Source: Paracoccus aminophilus JCM 7686 (GTDB lineage Bacteria > Pseudomonadota > Alphaproteobacteria > Rhodobacterales > Rhodobacteraceae). Taken from it: 64,000 nt of DNA. Below are positions 8,829 through 16,176 of this stretch, piece after piece. The notes beneath the pieces are model-generated. The model saw only the letters and a list, made by a program, of their open reading frames with translations, had not been told where the DNA came from and did not search any database. Location of the stretch: contig NC_022041.1 of assembly GCF_000444995.1 (NCBI RefSeq), positions 1,214,001 through 1,278,000 of the forward strand. Direction: 5' to 3'. The position numbers and the translations under genes were made by a program. The stretch's first letter is position 1. Every line of letters begins with the position of its first letter.

Positions 8829-9203
8829 TCAGAAGTTTAGAGGCTGATCGGCACCAAATTGAGCGCCGGCGCATACCCCTGTCTCCGACAAAATGGTTTC
8901 GTCGTCCTTTTCGACATCCATCACTGAATTGGCCGGTGACCAGCGGAAGTGGTATCCGTCAATGTTCGCGGTTTCAAAGCGAGTTGAGCCGGAACCCAGC
9001 GCCATAACAACCGGCCCTCGACCGCCGACAGTTATGACGCCCGACAAATCTACGTTTGTCCGAGAGAAAGACATGATCACATTCGGTATGGTCGGAAACT
9101 CGCAAGAAAGAGCGAATTGGTCAAACTCATCCGGTCGGTCATTCGCCAATGCGGGGAGCGTAAGTACCAATGCCAAAGCAATAATTGGGAGTGCGTGGCG
9201 CAT
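8829..9203 (-). CDS. Secreted small protein, reverse-strand phage cargo (moron)
   Basis: A 124-residue protein read against the structural operon. It starts MRHALPIIALALVLTLPALA, a clear Sec signal peptide with a likely cleavage before NDRPDEF. The mature part has two cysteines (LSCEF and GVCAG) that could form a disulfide and many short beta-like segments. Base composition is visibly lower in GC than the flanking structural genes. Its ATG overlaps that of the + strand gp10-like gene by 2 bp (CATG at 9201-9204). I do not recognise the family. Position, orientation and composition suggest a lysogenic-conversion gene expressed in the prophage state; that is inference. Confidence 0.72.
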   Translation of the reverse strand: MRHALPIIALALVLTLPALANDRPDEFDQFALSCEFPTIPNVIMSFSRTNVDLSGVITVGGRGPVVMALGSGSTRFETANIDGYHFRWSPANSVMDVEKDDETILSETGVCAGAQFGADQPLNF

Positions 9204-9648
9204 GGTTAATAGCTCCGGATTGAAACTCAAGCTGTCCGCTATCCCAGTCAAGGTCCTTGAGGCTGTCAAGAGCCAGATGGAGGCTTACGCCAATCAGATT
9301 GTGGGTGAGATGCGGATGCTTGCCCCAGTTCTCGCTGAGCCTGATCCGCGCCGAACGCCGGGCGCGCTGCGGAATAGCATCGGATGGACTTGGGGGAAGG
9401 CGCCAAAGGGGGCAATGACCATTGCTGAGGTCAAAGGCAACAAGATCGAGGGGCTGTTCATTACGATCTATGCCGGGACGCGTAGCAAATCGCTTGGCGG
9501 CAATGATGCCTATTATGCTCGATGGGTGGAGTTCGGAACGAAAGGTGCCCCGGCGCAGCCGTTTTTCAATGTCACCTGGCGCGCCAATCGCAACCGGGTC
9601 CGTCAGGGCATCAACCGGGCCATGAAGAAGGCCGTCCAATCCATCTGA
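9202..9648 (+). CDS. HK97 gp10-like tail-completion / minor tail protein
   Basis: A 148-residue protein. KVLEAVKSQMEAYANQIVGEMRMLAP near the N-terminus and YYARWVEFGTKGAPAQPFFNVTWR toward the C-terminus are the diagnostic blocks of the HK97 gp10 family (WVEFGT followed by PxPF). I chose the ATG at 9202 over an in-frame start at 8893 because the upstream part is antisense to the secreted cargo gene. The ribosome-binding site is weak (GGGAG 11 nt upstream), suggesting the cargo insertion disturbed the original upstream region. Confidence 0.85.
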   Translation: MVNSSGLKLKLSAIPVKVLEAVKSQMEAYANQIVGEMRMLAPVLAEPDPRRTPGALRNSIGWTWGKAPKGAMTIAEVKGNKIEGLFITIYAGTRSKSLGGNDAYYARWVEFGTKGAPAQPFFNVTWRANRNRVRQGINRAMKKAVQSI

Positions 9649-9658
9649 AGGAGGCGAC

Positions 9659-9847
9659 ATGCCAAAGCCAACGCGCGCGGAGTACCGCGTGCTGAAGTCG
9701 TTTGACTACGTGCCCAAGCAGAGCGTGGTCATCGCTTTCAAAGCGGGGCAGCTCCGTTCGGGCCTGACCGCAGACATGATTGCCCGGGGAAAATCACTCG
9801 GCGCTCTCGAACCTGTTTCCACCTCAAAGGAGCCTGACAATGGCTAA
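9659..9847 (+). CDS. Small phage protein of unknown function
   Basis: A 62-residue protein with a strong AAGGAGG site before its ATG. It has a small beta-like core (YRVLKSFDYVP, VVIAFKAGQL) followed by LTADMIARGKSLGALEPV. It lies between the gp10-like gene and the tail tube gene and overlaps the latter by 8 bp, so it belongs to the tail operon. I know of no assigned function. Confidence 0.7.
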   Translation: MPKPTRAEYRVLKSFDYVPKQSVVIAFKAGQLRSGLTADMIARGKSLGALEPVSTSKEPDNG

Positions 9848-10292
9848 GCCGAAAACCTATTCCGGGTCGCTCGTGGCGATCTACCTCGAAGGCGCGGTCG
9901 CCGGGCAGTTCACACGTCCGTGCGGTCTGACACAGCATTCCGTGTCATTCACGAAGAACATGAACGAGGTCGATGTGCCGGACTGCGATGATCCGGACCT
10001 GCCGGCGTGGATCGAGCGCGAGGTTTCCTCACTCGATTTCTCTGGCAATGGTTCCGGCGTGCTTGCGGTCGGAGCTGTCGATACCTGGTGGGAAGCCTTC
10101 GAATCGAAGGAATCTATCCCGGCCCGGGTCTATATCGGCAAGCCGGATGATGTTCAGAATGGGCGTTATTGGGCTGGCAATATTCATGTCAGTTCGTTCG
10201 AGGTCACCGGCAATAAAGGCGAAAAGGCGCAGGTCTCGATCGCCTTTGCCTCTGACGGCGAAATGACCTTCCATAACATCACGGCACCCTGA
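9840..10292 (+). CDS. Phage tail tube protein
   Basis: A 150-residue protein starting MAKPKTYSGS. It is beta-rich with features of siphoviral tube proteins: FTKNMNEVDVPDCDDPDLPAW, DTWWEAFESKE, and a C-terminal EVTGNKGEKAQVSIAFASDG. It immediately precedes the tail assembly chaperone genes, which is the expected order. The ATG at 9840 follows AAAGGAG. Its last base is shared with the next start. Confidence 0.85.
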   Translation: MAKPKTYSGSLVAIYLEGAVAGQFTRPCGLTQHSVSFTKNMNEVDVPDCDDPDLPAWIEREVSSLDFSGNGSGVLAVGAVDTWWEAFESKESIPARVYIGKPDDVQNGRYWAGNIHVSSFEVTGNKGEKAQVSIAFASDGEMTFHNITAP

Positions 10293-10681
10293 TGCGCGAG
10301 CCGGAGTTCCTCAACTGGGCAGGAGGGGAGCATCCCTTCCTGCACCGTATCGGTGAATTGCTGGCTCTGGAAAAGTCATGCGATTCCACAACCGGCGAAA
10401 TCTATGAGCGCCTTGGCTCCTCGCTGGTCGGGGCGCTGCGATGGGGTGTGCGCGATGTCAGCGAGACGATTCGCCTTGGCCTGATCGGCGGCGGGATGGA
10501 TCCCGGAAAGGCACGCGAGCTAACTCTCGGTGCGATTTCATCTTTTGGCCTCATGGCTCTAGCCCCGACCGCCCTGGCAGCGCTTTATGGGTCGCTGCGC
10601 GGCGACGATGAAGAGGTGGTGCCGGATGGGGACGGTCTGCCGCAGGACGAAAAAAAAACACACCGCAAGGCTAGATCCTGA
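10292..10681 (+). CDS. Tail assembly chaperone, GTA gp10-like, first frame
   Basis: A 129-residue protein resembling the GTA gp10/tail assembly chaperone group: GEIYERLGSSLVGALRWGVRDV and a C-terminal hydrophobic stretch. It ends soon after an A9 run (10650-10658), which is striking in GC-rich DNA. The following reading frame overlaps here and is in the frame reached by a +1 or -2 slip, as in the G/GT-type chaperone pairs of other siphophages. The chaperone coats the tape measure during tail assembly and is not in the virion. Confidence 0.78.
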   Translation: MREPEFLNWAGGEHPFLHRIGELLALEKSCDSTTGEIYERLGSSLVGALRWGVRDVSETIRLGLIGGGMDPGKARELTLGAISSFGLMALAPTALAALYGSLRGDDEEVVPDGDGLPQDEKKTHRKARS

Positions 10682-10883
10682 GGGCCTTTATGGCTCCGGC
10701 GCCGTCCTCGGCTATCGTCCTCTGGACGTGCGTGAGATGACGCTGGACGAGTTCGGCGCCTGCGTCGCGGGCTGGAATCGGGCGCAGGGAACTGGCCCGG
10801 CACCCGATCTGTCGGATGCCGATTACGACGCGCTTGCTGCGCTCACCGATGTATTCAATGGGGTTAGCCATGGCGAAGGATGA
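10626..10883 (+). CDS. Tail assembly chaperone, second (T) frame
   Basis: The coding part LDPEGLYGSGAVLGYRPLDVREMTLDEFGACVAGWN resembles the second component of siphoviral tail chaperones. An ATG at 10626 could start an 85-residue protein, but it lacks a convincing ribosome-binding site and lies inside the upstream gene. Alternatively it is made only as a fusion by frameshifting on the A9 tract at 10650-10658. It overlaps the tape-measure start by 14 bp. The real 5' end is therefore uncertain. Confidence 0.65.
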   Translation: MGTVCRRTKKKHTARLDPEGLYGSGAVLGYRPLDVREMTLDEFGACVAGWNRAQGTGPAPDLSDADYDALAALTDVFNGVSHGEG

Positions 10884-13800
10884 TAGCGATCTTGCGATCG
10901 ATATTGGCGTCAGCATGCAAAAGCTGAACCGTCAGCTTGCAAAGGTTGAAGCCGATTTCGTCAAAGCGGCCAAGAAACAGGAAGCGAGTTTCAAAAAGAC
11001 GAACGAGCGGATCGCCAAGGATTTCGATCGCCTGCAGCAGCAGGCCAATGCTTCACTGTCCAAGATCCGCGCTCCTACTGGCCTCTCGTCGCTTGGTGGC
11101 CTGGGCGCTGGTCTGGCCGGCGCTCTCTCGGCGCGCGAGTTGGTCCGAATGACCAGCACTTGGACTGATTTGTCTGGCCGCGTCGGGCTCGCCGTCGGGC
11201 AGATGGATCAAGCGCCGGAGGTGATGAAGCGTATCTCTGAGATGGCGCGGCGCACCTACTCAAGCCTCGAATTGACCGCCGAGAGCTATCTGGCAAACGC
11301 GACCACGCTTCGGGAGCTTGGCCTTTCAACCTCGGAAAGCCTTGATTTCACCGAGGCGCTCAACAACGCTCTGGTCGTTTCCGGGGCGAAAGCCCAGACT
11401 GCGGCCTCCGTCCAGGATGCACTGTCGAAGGCCATGGCGCTCGGCGCGCTCAAGGGCGATCAGCTTAACACCGTCATTGCCAGCGGCGGGCGGGTAGCCG
11501 AGCTTTTGGCGGAAGAACTCGGCGTTGGTGTGAACCAGCTGCGCAAGATCGGTACCGAGGGTGGCATTACCGGAGCCGTGATCGACAAGGCACTGCGCGG
11601 CAATCTGGAAAAGCTGCGCACCGAAGCCGATTCCATGTCGGCGACTATCAGCGATGCTTTCCAACTTCTGCAGAATGCTGTCCTGGAATACGTTGGCACG
11701 ACGGATAAGGGTCTTGATGCCAGCGAACGGCTCGCGGCGGCGCTCATTTTTGTCGCCGATAACATCGATCTCGTCGTTGCGGCGGGCGGCGTCCTGGCGG
11801 GGCGCGTTCTCGGACCGGCAATGCTTGCATTGTTGACCCGTACCTCGGCGGCCTTCGTGGCAACAGCTGCGGCCCTCCGGACCACGGCAGCAACGGCGGG
11901 CGCAGCGGCTGCGGCGATGACCGGGCTGAAAGCTGCGATGTCCTTTCTCGGCGGCCCGATCGGGCTTGTCCTCGCCGGATTGACAGCCCTGCCCCTGGTC
12001 ACGACATCGGCAGCAGAACGGACGGCAGAGTTGAGGCGTGTCGGAGAAGGTGCAGCAACGGCGCTCAATGCCTTTGCCGAAGCCTCCGAGAAAGCAAAGG
12101 CCGAGCAGTCCGGGCTGGCGGGCGAGGTTTCCCGGACCACGGCGAACCTGCTCATGCAAAGCCGCGCTGCATTGCAGGTCTCGCTCAAAGAATTGCGCAA
12201 ACAGGCGGGTGCGCAGGATGGCCGCCTGACGGGCAGTAGCAACTGGATCTTTGCCGGTGAGATCGACGGCGCGGTCCGCGTGCTTGAACCTGCCGCGCGG
12301 GCTGGCGCGGAGTTCAATAGTCATTTGAGCGATATCCGTACAGGCCTTCAGGGGATTGGTAGCAGAAAGACCGATGTTGCGGCGCTGGTCGCGCGGATGG
12401 ATCAGTTGGCCGGTGTCGGCGATGAGGTTTCTGGCATTCTCGCGGAGGTTGACGCTCGCCTGAAGGAGGGTGACAGCCGCGCACTCGAGGAAGCAAAGGT
12501 CGAACTCATTCGGCTTGCAGAGGCTGCCGGTGCCTTTGAGGCTGAGCTGGCCGCTGTGAAAAAGGCCAAGACCGCCGAAGAGCAGCGAGCAGCATTCGAC
12601 CTACTGCGCAAGTCGATGGGCGAGGCATCACAGGCTGGTCAGGTTTTGCGCGATACGCTGATGTCAAGTCTACGCGAGAACCTGTCGGATTGGGCCAATA
12701 CCGAAATTCTGATCTCGGCCGTCGAGGAAGCGCTGAAGGGGAATTTGCAGGCGGCTCAGGCGATATTGGCCAACGGCAATCCATTTGCAAAGGTCGAGGC
12801 TGGGGCATCCAGTGCGACTACGGCGGTAAACGCGCTTAAGGAAGCAATGGATGCCCTGCCGAAGGAGATTCAGACCCGTGTCAGTGGACTTGAAAACGCT
12901 TCTGAAGGTCTGACCGCCTCGGCCTCGCTATTGCGGCAGTTTGAAGGCTTCTCGGCAACACCCTATTGGGATGTCAACGCATATCGTGCGGGCTTTGGTT
13001 CTGATGAGATCACGCTTGCCGATGGTTCTGTCCATCAAATCACGGCTGGAATGCGCGTCTCTGTGGAGGATGCGAACCGCGACCTACTCCGCCGGATCGG
13101 CAACTTTCAGGATGGAATTCGCCGGGATATCGGGGCTGAAACCTTTGAATCATTCAATCCGGCGCAACAGGCTGCCTTGACCAGTGTCGCATATAACTAC
13201 GGTTCTCTCCCGGACCGCATCGTCGCCGCGATCAGAAGCGGCAATAACGACAGCATCGTCACGGCTATTGCGAGCCTGCAGGAACATAACGGTGGGGTTA
13301 ATCGGGATCGGCGTCTTGCAGAGGCATCGATCTTTGCCAATGGCGTGGGCGTCGAAAGCGCGGCGCAAAGGCAGGAATCCGATGCTGCAAAAGCTAAGGC
13401 AGAGGCCGAGCGTGAAGCAAAGGACGCCATTACGGAACGCACCAAGGCGGAAAAGGAGGCCAAGGAAGCCCGTGCCGATCTCGTCAAGCAGGCAACTCAG
13501 CAGGTTAACGACGCCGCCTTCGAGGTCGAGCTGATCGGAAAAACCGCCTCGGAGCAGGCCCGCTTGCGCGCGATCTATCTGCTTACAAATGACGCCAAAG
13601 CGCGTGGGATCGATCTCAACGAGCGGCTTGCTGGTTCGGAAAAGACCTACGGCGACATCATCGCCGAGCAGGCGGCCAAGGTCGGCGAGTATGTCGCGCA
13701 GCAGGATCGTCGGACGAAAGCCGTTGAGAATGCAGCTGAACGCGAGCAATTTTTAGTAGGCGTCCAGGACACCCTCAAGGACGGCCTGCTCGACGCGATC

Positions 13801-14298
13801 GTGGCGGGCAACAGCTTCGCTGATGTCCTCGGTAATGTCGCCAAGATGCTCGCCAAGGCCGCGCTGGAGGCGGCGCTGTTCGGGTCTGGGCCATTCTCTG
13901 GCGGCGGGTCGGGGTTGCTGGGCGGGCTGTTCGGCAGCATCTTCGGCGGGGGCGACAAGTTGGTCGGAGCGCTACGCGGCGCGGGTGCGCCTGCTGTCCT
14001 TCCGGGCCGCGCCAATGGCGGCCCCGTTACAGCCGGTCAGATGTACATGACTGGCGAGCGCGGGCCGGAGCCGTTCGTCCCGGCGGTCAACGGGCGGATC
14101 TTGAGCGTCCCGCAGGCGCAGGCCGCGCTGCGCGGGGGGCAGGGCGGCGGCAGCGCAACCTTTGCGCCGCAGATCCATATCGCGGGCGATGCCAGCGAGA
14201 AGACCGTGGCGCTCATCAAAGCGGCGCTGGCGCAAGAAGGGGCGAAGTTCCCCAGCCGGTGGCGCGCGGCCCAGAAAGAATTCTCTCAGAGGACGTAA
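10870..14298 (+). CDS. Tape measure protein with embedded lysozyme-like domain
   Basis: An 1142-residue tape measure that sets tail length. N-terminal coiled coils (1-70) are followed by a tape-measure core (about 75-260) and an Ala-rich hydrophobic segment (about 305-380). Residues about 685-825 form a GH24-like muramidase: FEGF and YWD match the catalytic Glu and Asp, but the usual Thr is replaced by Arg in AYRAGFGSD. A second charged coiled coil follows. The C-terminus has GQMYMTGERGPEPFVPAVNG, common in tape measures. The ATG at 10870 overlaps the upstream chaperone. Confidence 0.92.
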   Translation: MAKDDSDLAIDIGVSMQKLNRQLAKVEADFVKAAKKQEASFKKTNERIAKDFDRLQQQANASLSKIRAPTGLSSLGGLGAGLAGALSARELVRMTSTWTDLSGRVGLAVGQMDQAPEVMKRISEMARRTYSSLELTAESYLANATTLRELGLSTSESLDFTEALNNALVVSGAKAQTAASVQDALSKAMALGALKGDQLNTVIASGGRVAELLAEELGVGVNQLRKIGTEGGITGAVIDKALRGNLEKLRTEADSMSATISDAFQLLQNAVLEYVGTTDKGLDASERLAAALIFVADNIDLVVAAGGVLAGRVLGPAMLALLTRTSAAFVATAAALRTTAATAGAAAAAMTGLKAAMSFLGGPIGLVLAGLTALPLVTTSAAERTAELRRVGEGAATALNAFAEASEKAKAEQSGLAGEVSRTTANLLMQSRAALQVSLKELRKQAGAQDGRLTGSSNWIFAGEIDGAVRVLEPAARAGAEFNSHLSDIRTGLQGIGSRKTDVAALVARMDQLAGVGDEVSGILAEVDARLKEGDSRALEEAKVELIRLAEAAGAFEAELAAVKKAKTAEEQRAAFDLLRKSMGEASQAGQVLRDTLMSSLRENLSDWANTEILISAVEEALKGNLQAAQAILANGNPFAKVEAGASSATTAVNALKEAMDALPKEIQTRVSGLENASEGLTASASLLRQFEGFSATPYWDVNAYRAGFGSDEITLADGSVHQITAGMRVSVEDANRDLLRRIGNFQDGIRRDIGAETFESFNPAQQAALTSVAYNYGSLPDRIVAAIRSGNNDSIVTAIASLQEHNGGVNRDRRLAEASIFANGVGVESAAQRQESDAAKAKAEAEREAKDAITERTKAEKEAKEARADLVKQATQQVNDAAFEVELIGKTASEQARLRAIYLLTNDAKARGIDLNERLAGSEKTYGDIIAEQAAKVGEYVAQQDRRTKAVENAAEREQFLVGVQDTLKDGLLDAIVAGNSFADVLGNVAKMLAKAALEAALFGSGPFSGGGSGLLGGLFGSIFGGGDKLVGALRGAGAPAVLPGRANGGPVTAGQMYMTGERGPEPFVPAVNGRILSVPQAQAALRGGQGGGSATFAPQIHIAGDASEKTVALIKAALAQEGAKFPSRWRAAQKEFSQRT

Positions 14299-14978
14299 TG
14301 CCAGAGATCATCGAATGGCCTTGCGGCCTTGGGCTGCGCGATACCGATTTCTTTCTGAAATGGACCACGCGCAGCGCCGGGCGCAACCTTGCCGGATCAG
14401 AGCAGATTATCGGGGTCAACTCGGCAGTTTGGGAAGTCTCGCTGACCTTTGGCCAGACCTTCAAAGCTGACCGGCTGCGCGCCTTCGAGGTGCTGGTGAC
14501 GCGGATGCGCGGGCGGACCAATATCGCGAGCCTCTGCATCTGCGATCCGTTTCGCTACGGCCCGCGGGTCGCGCCCCGGCAATGGCCCTTCGACGATGAC
14601 GTCTGGTTCTCGGACGGCACGGGATTCGCGGATCCGACCAGCGGCATGCAGGATCTCCTGCTCAAAGCGGCGGCCTCGGCCGGCGCGACCTCTTTCGTGA
14701 CCGAGACCAGCAATCCGACGCGCCCGAACCTGCGCCCCGGCGACATGTTCTCGCGCGATGGATTTCTCTATCGCGTGACCGGCAGCCAGCCCGGCGGTCA
14801 GGTCTCGTTCGAGCCGCCGCTGCGCGCGAACCTGCCGCTTGGCGTCCGGCTCGTCACAGATCCGCCGCGGTTCTATGGCCGCTTTGCCTCGGACGATGAG
14901 GGGCGGCGGGTACGCGAGAACCTCAAATGGGGCCAGCAGGTCACCGTCAACTTTGTCGAGGCGTTTGATCGATCGTGA
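14298..14978 (+). CDS. Minor tail / tail-tip protein, unassigned
   Basis: A 226-residue protein starting at an ATG that overlaps the tape-measure stop (TAATG). It is beta-rich, with RNLAGSEQIIGVNSAVWEVSL near the N-terminus and a C-terminal half (about 140-226) containing RPGDMFSRDGFLYRVTGS. It occupies the position of the distal tail/hub components in GTA-like tail modules. I recognise the context but not the exact family. Confidence 0.75.
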   Translation: MPEIIEWPCGLGLRDTDFFLKWTTRSAGRNLAGSEQIIGVNSAVWEVSLTFGQTFKADRLRAFEVLVTRMRGRTNIASLCICDPFRYGPRVAPRQWPFDDDVWFSDGTGFADPTSGMQDLLLKAAASAGATSFVTETSNPTRPNLRPGDMFSRDGFLYRVTGSQPGGQVSFEPPLRANLPLGVRLVTDPPRFYGRFASDDEGRRVRENLKWGQQVTVNFVEAFDRS

Positions 14979-14987
14979 GTGCGTGCA

Positions 14988-15185
14988 TCATGGGATTACC
15001 GCACAAGAAAGCTCTGGAAAGGCTGCATCCTTAGCTGTGCGCAAAGATTGCCGCAGCGCTGAAAGGGTGTTGGCCCGGTAGGGGTGATCCTCGACCGTGA
15101 TCCTTGCAATCTCATCGACCAGCAGAATGGCTTGATGAATTGCCGCGCGAATATTGTCGTCATTTGACGCCATGAACCTGTCCAT
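14988..15185 (-). CDS. Small reverse-strand cargo gene in tail module
   Basis: A 65-residue, mainly helical acidic/basic protein (MDRFMASNDDNIRAAIHQAI, then LLVDEIARITVEDHPYRANT). It is read against the tail operon and fills the gap between two tail genes, with composition less GC-rich than its neighbours. An alternative start is the internal Met five codons later, which has a closer AGG. No family is recognised. Its layout repeats that of the secreted cargo gene at 8829, so it may be a second moron; its small size keeps confidence moderate. Confidence 0.5.
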   Translation of the reverse strand: MDRFMASNDDNIRAAIHQAILLVDEIARITVEDHPYRANTLSALRQSLRTAKDAAFPELSCAVIP

Positions 15186-15196
15186 TCGTTGTTGAT

Positions 15197-15820
15197 GTGT
15201 GCGCCAGTTACGCGCGCCACTCCAAGGAAGTCCAGAAAAAGGAACATTTTGTCTTGGCTTTCACCCCTGCGCAGGTCGCGCTTCTCGACGCCAATCGCGA
15301 GCTGGTCGAGTGTCGACGCCTGTTCCATGTTGCCTTTGCCAGCGCGAGCTATCGGCTGATCGAGGGTAGCACGCCGGACACGCTCGGCGGGGTCACCTGG
15401 CAACCCGCCCATGACTGGGTCCAAGCGGCGGCGATCGAATCCGGTGGTCCGTTGGAGGCGGTGCCCGCGATCTATCGCATCGGCAAGAACCCTCTGCCGC
15501 TCCTGCTTGCGGCGCTCGACAACCGCGCCGAATGGTGGGGGCGTCCGATCCAGCAATACCTGCAGCTCTATTCCGGCGGCGTGCCGGTCGGGCCGATGGT
15601 CTCGATGCATCGGGGCAGGATCCGCGATGTCAAAAAGGTCCAGACTGCCGAGCTCGAATATCTCGAGATCCGCGCCGAGAGCCCGCTCGACATCCGCAAT
15701 ATGACACCGCTTGGCGAATATACCGATCGCGACCAGCAACGGCGCTCAGCCGGGGATCGCGGCTGCGAATTTGCGCCGAGCCTCGTCGGCAAGGTCATCA
15801 TCGGTTGGCTGCGCGGGTAG
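15197..15820 (+). CDS. Minor tail protein, unassigned
   Basis: Up to 207 residues. The recognisable phage part begins around LAFTPAQVALLDANRELVE (TTG at 15254); the preceding residues from the ATG at 15197 look like non-homologous sequence brought by the cargo insertion, so the true start could be 15254. Conserved-looking blocks include WWGRPIQQYLQLYSGG and LEYLEIRAESPLDIRN. It lies between the tail-tip gene and a cysteine-peptidase-like gene, matching the order of GTA-like tail tips. Confidence 0.72.
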   Translation: MCASYARHSKEVQKKEHFVLAFTPAQVALLDANRELVECRRLFHVAFASASYRLIEGSTPDTLGGVTWQPAHDWVQAAAIESGGPLEAVPAIYRIGKNPLPLLLAALDNRAEWWGRPIQQYLQLYSGGVPVGPMVSMHRGRIRDVKKVQTAELEYLEIRAESPLDIRNMTPLGEYTDRDQQRRSAGDRGCEFAPSLVGKVIIGWLRG

Positions 15821-16176
15821 GCGATTACATCCGCCAGAGCTGGCATCGACCCTGGAGCTGGGGCGAGGTCGATTGCACGCTCTGGGTCGCGGATTGGTGC
15901 CTCTTGCATTGGGGCCTCGATCCGGCGGCGCGCTGGCGCGGGCGATATGCGACCGAGGTGGAGATGCGGAGGATCACCGGCGGCGATCTGCCGGGGTTTT
16001 TGGCGCAGGAATGCCCGCTGCCGCAACGCGCGGCTGCGCGTGAGGGCGATGTCGCGGTGATCGCGGTCGCGGGTCATGAGGTCGCGGCGATCCGCCATGG
16101 CGAGAAATGGGCTTTTCGTAAGCCGCGTGGTGTCGGGCTGGTCCGCGCCGAAGCAATCCAGATCTGGGGAAGATGA
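15805..16176 (+). CDS. Tail-tip protein, DUF6950-like
   Basis: About 123 residues from a TTG at 15805 that overlaps the previous gene by 16 bp. The pattern SWGEVDCTLWVADWCLLHWGLDPAARWRG (cysteine within WxxVDC) is that of the DUF6950 group found at the position of the NlpC/P60-like peptidase in related tail modules. EGDVAVIAVAGHEVAAIRHG follows. Upstream in-frame ATGs lie inside the preceding gene in the wrong frame. The start is uncertain and catalysis is not proven. Confidence 0.7.
   Translation: MAARVGDYIRQSWHRPWSWGEVDCTLWVADWCLLHWGLDPAARWRGRYATEVEMRRITGGDLPGFLAQECPLPQRAAAREGDVAVIAVAGHEVAAIRHGEKWAFRKPRGVGLVRAEAIQIWGR

Noticed and set aside
10650..10658. A9 run as a sequencing error
   Set aside because: Possible in a homopolymer, but chaperone pairs of siphophages are often linked by slippery runs at exactly this place, so it is reported as a frameshift candidate.
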